Assembly (NCBI GenBank): GCA_021234155.1
Contig: JAJEKV010000002.1
Span: forward strand, 38,305,841 to 38,369,840
Length of the DNA: 64,000 bases
Direction: 5' to 3'
Origin: Isoetes taiwanensis
Lineage: Eukaryota > Streptophyta > Lycopodiopsida > Isoetales > Isoetaceae
Shown here: positions 12,878 through 23,625 of the stretch, in pieces
How positions within the stretch are numbered: position 1 is the first letter of the stretch
Layout: each line of letters opens with the position of its first letter
Notes under the pieces: model-generated
Seen by the model: only the letters and a program-made list of their open reading frames with translations
Database searches by the model: none
What the model was told of the DNA's origin: nothing
Made by a program: the position numbers and the translations under genes

Positions 12878-14111
12878 GCATCAATGTAAACCTTATAAGG
12901 TTTACTCATGTCTGGAATCAACAGAATAGGCGCTGAGGTCAGCAACCTCTTCAGCATATCCATTGCCTGCTGCTGCTTTATCGTCCATTGCCACTGGACA
13001 TTAGTTTTCAACAACATAGTCAAGGCAGCCGCAATCTTGGCAAACTTCCAGACAATCTGCGATAATAACTGGCCAATCCCAAGAAACTACGCAACTCAGA
13101 TACATTCTTTGGCACAGGCCAAGACTGAATTGCCTCCGTCTTCTTGGGATCCACAGCTACACCATCAGCAGATACAATGTGGCCCAAATATTCCACCTGT
13201 GCTTTCAAAAATTCACACTTCGACATTTTGCATACAATTTATGCTGTCTGAGCAGAGTTAACACAGAACGCAAATGATTCAAATGCTCATCCAAGGTTTT
13301 GCTATAAACCAGGATATCATCTAGAAATACTTCAACAAAAGTATCAAGACATCCTGCAAAAACCTCATTCATCATTCTGGAAAAAGTAGCAGGAGCATTC
13401 GTTAGTCCAAAAGGCATCACCAAAAACTCAAAATGACCAAAGGTGGTCCTGAAGGCAGTCTTATGTACATCCGACTCCTTCACCCTTATCTGGTGATAAC
13501 CCATGCAAGAAATCCAACTTAGAAAAATACTTAGCTCCTGTTAATCTATCCATAATCTCGTCAATCCTAGGCAAAGGATACCTATTCTTGATCGTGATCT
13601 TATTCAAGGCACGATAATCAATGCACATCCGCATTGATCCATCCTTTTTCTTGACTAGAATGACAGGAGCACCATAAGGGGATTTGCTAGGTCTCACAAA
13701 CCCTTTGGCTAACAACTCATGAACCTGCTTCTTTACCTCCTCTTGTTCCAATATGGACAATCTATAAGGGCTACGAAACACAGGTTTGGATCCAGGCTCT
13801 AAATCAATCTCATGTTCAATCTCTCTACTAGGTGGAAGACCTTCAGGTAGTTCCTCAGGGAACACATCCTGAAATTCAAATAACAAATCCTGCAACTCTC
13901 TCTGGCCTTTTGAATTTTCAATGACCTCACTATCAGCACTCATATGACAGCACTCAAAAGCAGGATAACATTCATCAATAAATAGAAGAAAACATTGATT
14001 GGAAGATTTACGTACCAGTTTCTTGACCTGAAGCGACGACACGATCTTGGAAGCTCCCGTCAAAGGACTCCCCTGAAGATAGATCTCACGTCCATCATGC
14101 TTCGGGGCCAC
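12760..14111 (-). pseudogene. Reverse transcriptase (and RNase H start) of the chromodomain Ty3 element, three frameshifts
   Basis: Three overlapping frames carry one RT. 14111-13461: [56 protein letters not shown]. 13504-13205: [36 protein letters not shown] and [16 protein letters not shown] with an intact LDD catalytic box. 13226-13020: [18 protein letters not shown] and [10 protein letters not shown]. 13023-12760: WQWTIKQQQAMDMLKRLL, VYIDACGYA, then into the next frame. The junctions near 13490, 13210, 13020 and 12860 need single-base shifts. Confidence 0.85.
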
Positions 14112-14553
14112 ACCGGTGAGTGTTCCAATCTATTGCAGTGAGGGCTTAACCCGGCCGCAACCATGTTATCCCCAAAGACCACATCATACCGCCAACATCC
14201 AAGAGGTCAAAATCAAGCTTTTCCCGGTAACCTTGAATACACAAGGGCACCCTAATAGCTTTTCCGATCCTCCACCTGAGAATCATTCACAAAAGGCCCA
14301 TCTACCTTGTACTTATTAGTCTTTACACAAGGTAGGTGCGTTCTTCCACCAACTTAGAAGATACAAACATGTCAAGAGCCACAATCCAATAACACAACAA
14401 CGCTTTTCGCCCAAGATTCTGCCCAAGAATCTAATCACCCGCCCAAACAAACATGTCCATGATGTCCTTGCTTGCGGGCTTATCCAAGCACAAGACAGCC
14501 TCTTCCATGGCAATGGCTGAAACCGCCTTAGATTCCAATACTTCTTCACCTTT
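14112..14553 (-). pseudogene. Aspartic protease region of the chromodomain Ty3 element, degraded
   Basis: Between gag and RT in the expected position. In shifting minus-strand frames, VALDMFVSSKLVEE (~14340-14380) and FDLLDVGG...SLGITWL (~14160-14220) resemble the two ends of a Ty3 protease. The active-site D[ST]G is not clearly present, so the region is damaged. Confidence 0.5.
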
Positions 14554-15648
14554 TCACCACGCGTTTGCTTTCTTGTTATCGGCTTTCTTGTTACGTGGGT
14601 GAGAGCATTCACGACTAATGTGCCCAGGCTCCCCACACCTATAGCAGAATATCTTCTTCCTGGGACCACCGGACTTAGAGTCCGCCTTACGCTTCTTGGA
14701 CTCTCCACCTGCAGACTTAGACTTAGGCTGTTCAGGCTTTTCAGACTTTTTCTTCTTGAAAAACCTGTTTTTCTTCTTTGAGAACTTCCGGGACGTCCTC
14801 TTAAAGGACTCATCCTCTTCCCCAAGCTGACGAGCCAACATCGTTGCCCTCTCAAAATCCTCGGGCTTCAACCCGATTATCTGCTTCTTGAGAGCAACAC
14901 TGGATAGGCCACCTAGGAAGAAATCAACCTGCCGAGCCTCGGTCAAGTCTCCAACCCTGTGGATATAACCCCGTACCTTATTGATATAAGCACTGAGAGA
15001 ACCTGTCTGCTTACAGTACCGCAGCTTCTCAAGCGCATCACGAGCATCATGCTGAGGTGCATACTCCCCAATAAAGTACTTCCTGAAATCGGACCAGGTA
15101 TTCACCTCCTTTTTCATGGTAGGACCATTCCACCAACTATAGGCGTCCGATTTCACCCGATTCTGCTAATAATAAACAATCGCCTTTATCCCCTTTATTG
15201 GTAGCCTCAAAAGGTCTCTAGCTTGTCAATCCAAGCCATCGCCTCCTCGAAGTTGCTCTTACCATCCCAATCCGGGATCTTTGTGCGCTTTGAGATCGCG
15301 GATGTCCTCCTTGCTCAATCCGAACTCTTTTTCGATTCGCCGCTCCACGCCAGCACTAGCTCGTGTGTACATCGGGTCCACCACCACAACTGCCGGAGAC
15401 TTCCCTTTCTCCGCAGACTTCCCTAGGCCATCCGTGCCAGCAAGGGTCTCCAAAACAGTTCTCATAGCAGTCTGAGTATCCAATACAGGCTTTGAGGCTC
15501 TCGGCACACACCCAAAGAAGTCCTCGCCCCACTTCGCCCCCGCATGGTCTCCGTGTTCTTCTGGGTTTCTCAGATGTGAGCAGCTAGCCCTCAGACATCG
15601 GTTCCTCCTCCATAGGAGTCGCCGTCTGCTTTCAAGATGTGCGGCCAA
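14554..15648 (-). pseudogene. Gag of the chromodomain Ty3 element, split by a frameshift
   Basis: The N-terminal piece is 15648-15259 (AKWGEDFFGCVPRASKP to AHKDPGLGW). The main piece is 15156-14554 (200 codons): AYSWWNGPTMKK, FRKYFIGEYAPQHDARDA, LQKTGSL-like and VDFFLGGLSS blocks typical of retrotransposon gag. A very Lys-rich region follows, then a zinc knuckle CYRCGEPGHISREC (Cys-x2-Cys-x4-His-x4-Cys). Gag forms the particle and binds the RNA. About 100 bases between the pieces (15157-15258) carry the frameshift and stops. Confidence 0.85.
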
Positions 15649-15699
15649 GCACTAGTCTCGTGCTCCATCTCAGCTACTCAAGGTCCAAGCCGCAACTTA

Positions 15700-15711
15700 G
15701 GCTCGATACCA
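15700..15711 (-). other. Primer-binding site (initiator Met tRNA type)
   Basis: The minus strand reads TGGTATCGAGCC one or two bases after the 5' LTR. This matches the plant tRNA-iMet complement TGGTATCAGAGC apart from one missing base. Confidence 0.7.
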
Positions 15712-15712
15712 T

Positions 15713-17405
15713 CGTTATTTAACCAAAATTTTAGTACCAAAAATTTCGATTTGTATTCACATCAAACCATCGAGTACACGTAACAAGTAATCGCCTCCCC
15801 CACAGGCTATATACATGAAAGCCACGTATACAGATAACAAGACGACAACACAAGATAACTAAATGCACACGCATGCTCCGCCAGCTATCAAACAGCCTGC
15901 ACAAGCCTCCACGTGTTAGTAACATGCATAAGAGTTATCCAGTATGTCAACATGAAGCAACGACTGACGGACTGCAAGAACACACATATGGAATCCACCA
16001 CATGCACCATAGTATCTGCCCAGCAGATACACCCCACCATATCTAGACAGTACGTCGTCTAGAACCCCCGCGCTGGTGGATCCAGTGTAAGGGAGAAACT
16101 GCAAGCATCCTAGGGACCCAGGCCACTAGACTGTTGGTTCCACCCATCTCCGTCCCATACCAGAGATGAGCTTCGCCTCACTAACGCCAATGGTTCCTAA
16201 TAAGATAAGCCTCGCTCATCTACATACACGCGCTCAACGTGCTCATACCCAAATCATAAAGATACCTCTACAATGGAGCAGAGCCCCATAGAACTACCAA
16301 TATCTCCGGCCTATTGATATACACATAACCTTGTCCCATACCAAGGCTATAATATGTATCTCACCGGTATAAGGAAGTTCTTATGGTAAGCATTCGCTTG
16401 CCATTACGTTCTTTCACAAGAACACCCTAAGAAGCATGCCATGCATAAGGTTATATCAGCTGGCTCGTTAAAATGCAACAAACTTAAGTGCTGCTACTAA
16501 ACAACCATGAAATCCATCACAGTCCAAGCCAAGCCAATACCTACTTAGCACATACATACTTCTCTTACAGAACCGGGTGTTACAAAGGGAGTCACAGAGC
16601 TGGTACAGAATATTATTCAAAGGGGAAGTCCTTTAGGCAATCCTAGGATGCTCTCAAAGTGAAGCTTCATTAATTCTGAGTCTGAGGTAAGATTTGTAAG
16701 ATTTGGTTTGTCTCCTTTCCAGAAGACCCATCTACCATGGCAACCAGATTCTCCAATCTTAAGGCTTACCAATTGCCTCGGAATTATTCTCAGCTTCACG
16801 AGCTACAGCAACGCTGCAACCACTTCCACCACTTTTAATATTCTAAGCTCTGCTTCCGACTTCCTTCTCCAAATCCCGCTGTTTTGTAACTCCCGGATTT
16901 CCCTGTGACACTTCCGGACTCCCCCCCCTGTGTCCAATCCGGCCTGCTCTTTGATTCAATCTCCTGCCCCGTGGCAAGGCCACGTGGCGTCCTGGCAGCA
17001 GCCGGTTAAACCTGCAACCGGTTCAGCAGATCTCCGCTGCCCCAACCCGAGATCGTGGCTGTAGCAGACAGCCGTAGGTGGCACCACCCATTATTCCGGT
17101 GCTCACCTTTTTAAAGGTTCAATGGTTCTTTAAACCATTATAAGCTAGTTATTACCTTTGCTTAATAACCCAACATATATTCCCTTGTTGTTATTTACCC
17201 CCAAGGGATAAACTCTTAACGGCCAAAGTTATTCACCGTAGCCGTGCAACAAGGCAACCCAGTCCCCTAGTCTATCCGGCCATGGTGCACCACTTCGCCT
17301 TAAGCTAGACTAGGGGCATGCGACCATTATAAACATCCATTATGCCTAACATTAGCATGCATGCTAAATTTGCAACAATGGTCTGTTAAATATTCAGGCA
17401 TAACA
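15713..17405 (-). repeat. 5' LTR of the chromodomain Ty3 element
   Basis: About 1.69 kb, partner of 9405-11033. It contains ~120 bases (about 15770-15895) absent from the other LTR and lacks ~30 bases found there near 9795-9830. The promoter-side (U3) end at ~17120-17405 differs strongly from its partner. Confidence 0.9.
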
Positions 17406-17412
17406 TTGACTC

Positions 17413-17933
17413 CTCCTCAAATTGCCACCGATCTCCGATGGGATCCACGCTTTGTGCGACGCTCCCATTGGGAAAATGGTGCCACTCTGGACCATACTGA
17501 AAACTGGATTTATGTAGCAAATGAGCGTGGTTGGCAGACGCCTGCGCAAGCAGTTTATGGCCTCACTCTTTTCCTGGAACGGGCTGCCACCTCCCCTGAT
17601 CCCTCGGTCCATCGTCAAGCAGGTTTTTGTGCTGCTCTCAAATGCCTTTTGGTAAGCTCCCTAAATAGGCAGCGCCCCATTTTTCCATTGCAACCCGAAT
17701 GCGGTCGGTGCATTTGGTCTTCAGACTTGCCTCGATGGAATGCCAATTTGTTCCCGCCAAGGCGCCGCCGCTCAACACTCTGCAAAGCTTCGCAAAACCG
17801 CACGAGGACCTCATTGGACAAGTATCATAATGGCGGCGTCCTCACTCGAAGAAGATGACTTCCAAACTCCGGGTTCCCACCCTCGGAATCACTCCCTCCT
17901 TTTCTTGACACCGAAAATGTCGTTTGGTGGGAG
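17413..17933 (+). other. Right-hand part of the 3' region of the outer Ty3 element
   Basis: Continues the region broken at 9404. An open stretch from ~17390 to 17858 reads IATDLRWDPRFVRRSHW and WIYVANERGWQTPAQAVYGL without a known domain. It ends with a purine-rich tract (GGTGGGAG, 17926-17933) next to the LTR start, the expected polypurine tract. Confidence 0.55.
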
Positions 17934-18420
17934 TGTTAGTTATGCGTCTGATGCGAGGACTATTCATGCACACAAAGGACCAGGTCAAGAACAAGGAGGC
18001 GACCGCGGGTGGGGCGTCAAAAGGTCCTCGAAGACCAAGGCACGGCAGCCAAAGCCACCACGCCGGTCAAGGGCGCGATAGAGAAATGGCCAGCGTGTCT
18101 CGGTCAGCGTCATTTTAGGGTTTTCAAGAGGCAATCATTGGGTGTCCTACAAATCGAGCCTTCATTCAAGGAGTTGGCACCGAAGTAGGCTGATTTTATC
18201 TATATTGGGCCAAAGGCTGTTGTACTATATATAGCAGTAGATGTAGCCCTTACGGGCAGATGAGTTTTTTGAGTCTTATCTCATTTTTCTGTCTTCTCTC
18301 ATTGGAGAGCTCATGTATTCTTATGATATCAAGGAGTTCATTGCTTGACCATTGTTCTCTCATTGTGTTTTCTGTTATCTCATTGATTTCTCATTGCTCT
18401 TTTGCAAATCCCGCGTGACA
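17934..18420 (+). repeat. 3' LTR of the outer Ty3 element
   Basis: Begins TGTTAGTTATGCG and ends GCGTGACA (TG..CA). It has a TATA-like CTATATATAG near 18222 and follows a purine-rich tract. The matching 5' LTR was not found, so the boundaries rest on termini alone. Confidence 0.65.
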
Positions 18421-18489
18421 CAGCTACCGGATACTCCTGTTTGATCCACGGGTCCTCACAGAGGGCTGTCTTGCAGGAGTTCCCAAACC

Positions 18490-18912
18490 CAGACCCCAAA
18501 CACCTTCCTCAAACCCTGATGCTTGCCTTAAATAGACTTCTTCTTCTAACTCAGCATTCAAAAATGCAGTACTAACATCCATATGATGAACTTCTAGATC
18601 ACATGAGTTTGCTATGGCAAGTAAAATCCTTAGACTGTTTATCTTAACCAGAGGAGAAAAAGTTTCATCAAAATCCTTTCCCTTTTTCTGAGAGGAGCCC
18701 TGTGCTACCAATCTAGCTTTGTATTTTGTTGGTTTTTCATCAGCTCCTAATTTAATTCTGAATATCCATTTGTTTCCAATGATATTCTTATTCTTTGGCT
18801 TGTCCACTAACTCATAAGTTCCAGTTCTTTGAAAGGCCTCCATTTCTTCCTCCATTGCCTTTAGCCATTGTTTAGAATTTCCTCCATTAATAGCTTCACT
18901 GTAAAAGATCAC
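18490..18912 (-). pseudogene. N-terminal part of copia reverse transcriptase, truncated
   Basis: From 18912: WLKAMEEEMEAFQRTGTYEL, NIIGNKWIFRIKLGADEK, YKARLVAQGSSQKKGKDF, FSPLVKINSLRILLAIA, VHHMDVSTAFLNAELEEE, typical copia RT. MDVSTAFLN holds the first catalytic Asp; the YxDD box is missing because the frame runs into unrelated sequence after the Gly-rich turn (to 18424). Confidence 0.9.
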
Positions 18913-19077
18913 AAGTTTCCAATATCAATATATCAAATATGTTCTCGACTTCACCTGCATGAGGCTGAAGCCTTTTGCTCCTCCCTAATTCATTTCTCCC
19001 ATGCAACTCAGTAGATATTTTGTTCTCATCTCTTAATATTTGAGCTTCAGTCCTTCTCGTTTTTGCCTTAGGCTTTT

Positions 19078-20761
19078 CTACATGATGTGTGCTGTTTTCT
19101 TACTAGTTATCTCATCCTCATTTTCTGACATGCTTTGAGCAGATTCTCTCTCATTCCTTTCAACCATGGCATCATCATCATCAAAATTCTCTGTAAGGTT
19201 TTCATTTCCTGATTTTTCCACATCTTTTATAACTGTTATGGATTTTTCTCTGATCTCTTCTTCTTGTTTGCCTTCACCTTGATCTGTCATGTTGACATTT
19301 CTGATTTTTCTGTAGAACTGAAACTCATCAAATATTACATCCCTACTTACAATTATCTTCCTATGAACTGGATCAAATAGTCTGTATCCCTTGGAGTAGG
19401 TGTCATATCCCACCAAATACGTGATATATGCCCTATCATCCAACTTCTTCCTTAACTGTTCTGGTACATGAGCAAAGGTTAAGCAACCATATGCCCTTAG
19501 ATGATCATAGCTCGGAATTTTCCCTGACCATAACATTTCTGGTATAGTTCCTTTAGTACTAATTGATGGCAGGATATTTTGAACATGTCTCCAAGGCTTC
19601 ATTCCAAACATAATTAGGGAGTCCTGAATATTTTGGCATAGATCTCACAGCATTTAGTAAAGTTCTGTTTTTTCTTTCAGCTACCCCATTTTGTTGGGGA
19701 GAATACCTACATGTCAGTTGTCTTTTAATTCCCCTTTTTGCACAGAATCTTTTGAACTCATAGGACAGATACTCACCTCTCCTATCCGACCTTATGCATT
19801 TAATTTTCCTCCCAGTCTCGAGCTCCATTTCAGCAACAAAGATCTTCAATGCATCATAAGCCTGATCTTTTGTTTTCAGACAGTAGCATTTTGTTTTTCT
19901 ACTAAAGTCATCAATAAATGTCATGAAATATCTGTGTCCTGCCATGCTGGTTACATTAATGGGACCACATAGGTCAGTGTGAACTAATTCCAAAATCCCC
20001 TTTGCTCTTTTTTGTGATCTTTTGAATGGCAGTCTAGTTTGCTTCCCAAGAATGCAGCCTGCACACATCAAGTTTTTATTGTCTTCTCCATTTGTTTTTA
20101 TCCACCCTTTTTTGATCAAGATTTCTATGTTTGCTGAATTAGTATGGCACATCCTGTTATGCCAAGTTCTAACAGATGGAAGTTCAACAATATTCAAACT
20201 TGGAATATGCTTGCAATCAAGGCCAAACAAATTTCCCACTCTTTTGCCAATAAACTTGATATTATTTCCCAAAAACACTTTACATTCCAATTTTTCAAAC
20301 AAAACTCTATATCCCAAATCAACAAGTTGGCATACTGATATTAAATTTCTCACCAAGCCTGGAACACACAATACATCTTTGAGTTCTACTGCCTTTCCAT
20401 CTAAATCAAATATCTCCAGAATTCTAGTGTCTTCAATCTTCTGTATGGCTCTATCTCCCAGTTGCACATGGCCAGCTTCCTTCTTTTTGCATTCTTTCAG
20501 CAGTGTTTGATCATAGGTCACGGTTTTCTCAGCTCCTGAATCTATGATTAACATTTTGTTATCCTTACTTTGTAAATCACTAGAAATATTCAAAACAACT
20601 TCATTTCTTACCTCAGTAGTGTCATCCACCTCCTTTTCCTCACTGGCAAGTATATTCACAGATGGATTACTCCTTTGTGCAGATCTACCTCTACCAAAAT
20701 TACCCCTTGAGCTGGCAGATCTCCCTCTGCCTCTTCCTCTGCCTACAGTCCCTTCCATCAC
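19078..20761 (-). pseudogene. Copia protease-integrase, one frameshift
   Basis: 20761-19559 (400 codons): Arg/Gly-rich start, protease IIDSGAEKTVTYDQ, GAG-pre-integrase TWHNRMCHTNSANIEIL with CAGCILGKQ (His/Cys zinc site), core LVHTDLCGPINV, TFIDDFSRK, IRSDRRGEYLSYEF and YSPQQNGVAERKNRTLLN (D,D,E). The frame shifts near 19600 into 19611-19078: MFGMKPWRH, RAYGCLTFAHVPEQLRKK, YLVGYDTYSKGYRLFDP, VSRDVIFDEFQF, then an acidic tail. It would cut the polyprotein and insert the cDNA; the frameshift disables it. Confidence 0.92.
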
Positions 20762-21587
20762 AATTATAACACTTTATGATTTTACCTTCATCAGGACACT
20801 CATATTTCAGGTGTCCATACTGGTTACAGTTGAAGCATGGTCCGAGTTTTTCTTTGCTTGATGTTCCACTTCTTTTTTCCTTGCCTGCATACAAGACTTC
20901 AGTGGTGTCATCTTCCAAACTGACACTCTTTTGTTCAAATTCAGTCCTTATCATTTGTATAGCATGCTCTTTTGATCTTGCCACATTTCTGATTAGTGTG
21001 GCCAGCTGATTATTGTGGGAGACAGATCTTGCAAGAGACAAGATCTGATATTGATCATTCAGAATTATTCCAGCTCCCTCCAAATCTGCAATTATTGAAT
21101 CAAACTTTTCCAGAAATTCAGTCATATTATCCTTTTCAAATAGTTTCAACTTTCTAAGCTGCTTCTCCAACATATCAATTTGTGATGAGGTTTTTACCTC
21201 ATACTGACTTACCATGTAATCCCACATTTCTTTCGGGCTCATGCCTCTTAGTTTCAATTTAATGGCAGTCCCAACCTTGCTGGTTATAATGGCCTGTGCT
21301 TCCATTATCTTAAATTCATCATCATATTCAGGACTTACAGTACTTCTCGTGTTTCCAGGAGCACTATTGCCTCCTCCTTCAACAGATGCCTCACTGGTCT
21401 CCCCTGCAATAGAATTCCTTGATCTCACTATTGCAGAAGATCTCCTGGTACTTTCACCATCTATGAGATACCACAGATTTTCAACTTCAAGGACCTGTCT
21501 AATTCCTTGCTTCCATATTTGAAATCCACTATCTCCTTTAAACACTTCAATAGAAGTTAGTAGATTAGCTCCAAACCTTGTAGACAT
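20700..21587 (-). CDS. Copia gag polyprotein part
   Basis: Starts at 21587 (MSTRFGANLLTSIEVFKGDS), 14 bases after the primer-binding site region. It contains the gag blocks KLRGMSPKEMWDYMVSQYE, LEKQLRKLKLFEKDNMTEF and FDSIIADLEGAG, and a zinc knuckle CFNCNQYGHLKYEC. A second, incomplete knuckle (CYNCDG) is cut by a frameshift, so the frame ends at 20700 while protease continues in the overlapping frame from 20761. Gag packages element RNA. Confidence 0.88.
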   Translation of the reverse strand: MSTRFGANLLTSIEVFKGDSGFQIWKQGIRQVLEVENLWYLIDGESTRRSSAIVRSRNSIAGETSEASVEGGGNSAPGNTRSTVSPEYDDEFKIMEAQAIITSKVGTAIKLKLRGMSPKEMWDYMVSQYEVKTSSQIDMLEKQLRKLKLFEKDNMTEFLEKFDSIIADLEGAGIILNDQYQILSLARSVSHNNQLATLIRNVARSKEHAIQMIRTEFEQKSVSLEDDTTEVLYAGKEKRSGTSSKEKLGPCFNCNQYGHLKYECPDEGKIIKCYNCDGRDCRQRKRQREICQLKG

Positions 21588-21600
21588 TATTGCAAGCTTG

Positions 21601-21612
21601 GCTCTGATACCA
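21601..21612 (-). other. Primer-binding site of the copia element
   Basis: The minus strand reads TGGTATCAGAGC, a perfect match to the complement of the plant initiator-Met tRNA 3' end, at the inner edge of the LTR. Confidence 0.9.
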
Positions 21613-22247
21613 TTGAAGGATTCAAGTCAAGAAATTGCTAGACAAAAATCGAATTTCAATCACACAATTACTTATAGCATTCAAGCAATTTTCCTTAGCA
21701 AATATCAACTTTACTTAATTCACAACTTCGAATACTAGCTTAACCATTGAAATTGTCACTGTTCATAAAGTATTGACTGTAACACTGTAGATTATTTGAT
21801 TTTACATCCCCGACAGCCCAAGCTTGATCCGATCAATCCAAAAACCCTGCAATGCTCCCGGACCAGTAATTTGTCACATAATACATCTTTGTTTTATTCT
21901 TTTGGATCCGGCCGATCAGCCGGACCGAGCTCCCAGTGCCGAGCTAGCTTAGATAATTTCCTTTCTTGTTTCTTCATACTTAATATACAATATTAACCTT
22001 TAACCATTAACGGCTAACCTTTAACCATTGCCTTTCGATTTTCCTTCAACCCAAGGTTAATATTCCAATAACCTTTGCTTCATCTTTAGGACCAAATAAC
22101 TTAGTCCATCAACATCGCCTTAGGTTATTGCATCTCAGTCTCCCCTTGATCTCATTGAGCCAAAGCATGGATCAAGTCTTCTTCAATCTGTATGAATCCA
22201 ATACATGCACAGTCACAATGTCAGGTTCAACTTACAGAATTATTACA
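21613..22247 (-). repeat. 5' LTR of the copia element, outer edge uncertain
   Basis: The inner edge is fixed by the primer-binding site. The outer edge is guessed at ATTATTACA (22247), which gives a TG start on the minus strand. With no second LTR this cannot be confirmed. Confidence 0.5.
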
Positions 22248-22833
22248 TGATCAAATTCTTTCAAATCTTCTATTGTACTCAAATGGAGAAAAACGAGTCG
22301 AAGCATTTGGGTCGAGGGGACCGGCCCATTTTTTTTGTTTGGGAGTGATGTTGACCGTGTTTTTGGCACCCGGTCAACATGGGAAAACTATGTAATTTTG
22401 TATGCTTAAAGGTGAAGGGGACTCTTTTATAAAGCCCAAATATTGTAAAGGTCTAAGGCACCAAAAATTAAAGGGCCTAGATCTAGTTGTTAGAATTCAA
22501 GGGCTTAGATTTGAAGGCAAAGGTTTGAGGGGTTGAAATTAAGAGGTGCATATGGAAGGGCGAGATTAAGAGATGCATTTTTGAACGGTGGAGATAAAGA
22601 GGTGCAAACTATTTCTTTTTTTGAGGAGCATGAACTCCTCCCCTCTTCCTTGCCCCAAGTTCTTGGGGAGGGTGGCAGCCTCTCCTTGGACTGGAACTAA
22701 GGACCCCCCATGGTTCAGAGACATGGAGGGATTTCCTTGTACTTGATCTTTATTATATTATAAAGAATAGTTTTAGATCCAAATTTGTTCTTCAAATGTT
22801 TGTTCAAATGCCTTCTTCTGTTTCCATGTAGCA
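22248..22833. other. No recognisable gene
   Basis: AT-rich spacer between the copia LTR and a LINE fragment. Contains a short inverted repeat near 22622-22640 (GAGGAGCATGAACTCCTCCCC). Nothing else stands out. Confidence 0.4.
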
Positions 22834-23509
22834 CTAGCCCAAAATGATTTTGATTCTTGCTGTCGGAAACTGATTGGGATGTGGGAAAATCCGCCATCTA
22901 TCTCTTAGTTGCTCATGCACTTTAATTCTTTTCAAGCTTTCCCATAAATTCCTTCTATCCAACATGTCAAAAGCTTTAGTAAAATCTACAAATCCTGCAA
23001 ACAACGGCTTACATGCCCCTATTATTATATCTATCATGTCACAAAATGTCACCAAATGATCGATAATGCTTTTTTTTTTCCTAGAGCCCGCTTGTCCTAT
23101 CATGCTTTTCAGCCCATGTACTAATTTTGTTTTCAACAAAATTGGCATACAGCTTTGCAAAAAAATTACTGACCATGATCACGTGCTAATTATTTGGATC
23201 GCGCTCATCTCCAACTTTATGAATACAGACAACTGGATTGATTTGTCATTCTGTTGGAAACCCTTCTTGCGTTGCATGATTGAACATTTGTGTTATCCTA
23301 CTTGCTATTCCGGCCCCTGCCCATTTGAGCATTTTAGCCATTAAGCCAAATGTGCCGACTGCCTTTCCATTTGCCAATTTATTTAGCCCTTCGCCCACAT
23401 TTTCAACTGTGAATGAGAAATGAGTTCTGGCTTCCTGTTGAATTTCACCATTAATTTGATAGAGTTTTGTGGCATATGCTACAAGATCCCACAAACGCAG
23501 ATGTTGCAT
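22834..23509 (-). pseudogene. LINE reverse-transcriptase fragment
   Basis: 23509-23246 reads VGEGLNKLANGKAVGTFGL and FNHATQEGFPTE, the start of a LINE RT (LxxGKAxGxDG block). 23160-22834 reads KKKSIIDHLVTFCDMID and FAGFVDFTKAFDMLDRR, where FVDFTKAFD holds the first catalytic Asp. The frame shifts between the pieces, and the YADD part is missing. 5' and 3' truncated. Confidence 0.85.
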
Positions 23510-23625
23510 GTGCTACTTCCTTTCTTTACGAGGATCAGCTACCATGCTAGTAACCAACTCCACCTGGTTGTGTCGTAAAAGTGCCTATTTTTTATGCAAA
23601 CTTACAATATGTTGTTGTGCTGTAG

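Larger units (their letters stand above)
9405..17407 (-). mobile_element. Chromodomain Ty3/gypsy LTR retrotransposon inserted in the outer element
   Basis: All parts read on the minus strand, right to left: LTR 15713-17405, primer-binding site 15700-15711, gag, protease, RT, RNase H, integrase, chromodomain, polypurine tract 11037-11046 (complement), LTR 9405-11033. GACTC stands at 9400-9404 and 17408-17412, a 5-bp target duplication. On the plus strand the LTRs begin TGTTAC/CGTTAT and end CATAACA, with two extra bases (TT) before the duplication on the right. The integrase/chromodomain frame is open for 605 codons, but gag and RT are broken by frameshifts, so the copy is young yet defective. 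Confidence 0.9.
2270..18420 (+). mobile_element. Outer Ty3/gypsy LTR retrotransposon (non-chromodomain), degraded, split by a younger element
   Basis: In order on the plus strand: a degraded gag/protease stretch, reverse transcriptase (~3.38-4.03 kb), RNase H (~4.2-4.64 kb), integrase (~4.8-6.0 kb), a long 3' region without known domains, a purine-rich tract just before 17934, and a 3' LTR (17934-18420). The left block (2270-9404) and right block (17408-18420) rejoin across the inserted element 9405-17407, which is flanked by GACTC on both sides. Integrase not followed by a chromodomain, and a long 3' extension, suggest the Tat/Athila side of Ty3 elements (inference). No 5' LTR matching 17934-18420 was found on the left, so the 5' end is lost or unrecognisable. 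Many frameshifts and stops show an old copy. Confidence 0.8.
18490..22247 (-). mobile_element. Ty1/copia LTR retrotransposon, 3' truncated
   Basis: Minus strand, from right: 5' LTR (~22247-21613), tRNA-iMet primer-binding site, gag, protease, integrase, then RT that stops after EEVYLRQASGFEEG near 18490. The rest of RT, RNase H and the 3' LTR are gone. The break abuts sequence next to the Ty3 LTR end at 18420, so a deletion or insertion joined the two. Confidence 0.88.

Noticed and set aside
14316-14855. 179-codon minus-strand frame rich in Arg/Ser overlapping gag
   Set aside because: It is the gag region read in a different frame; the zinc knuckle and Lys-rich gag reading in the other frame is the real one.
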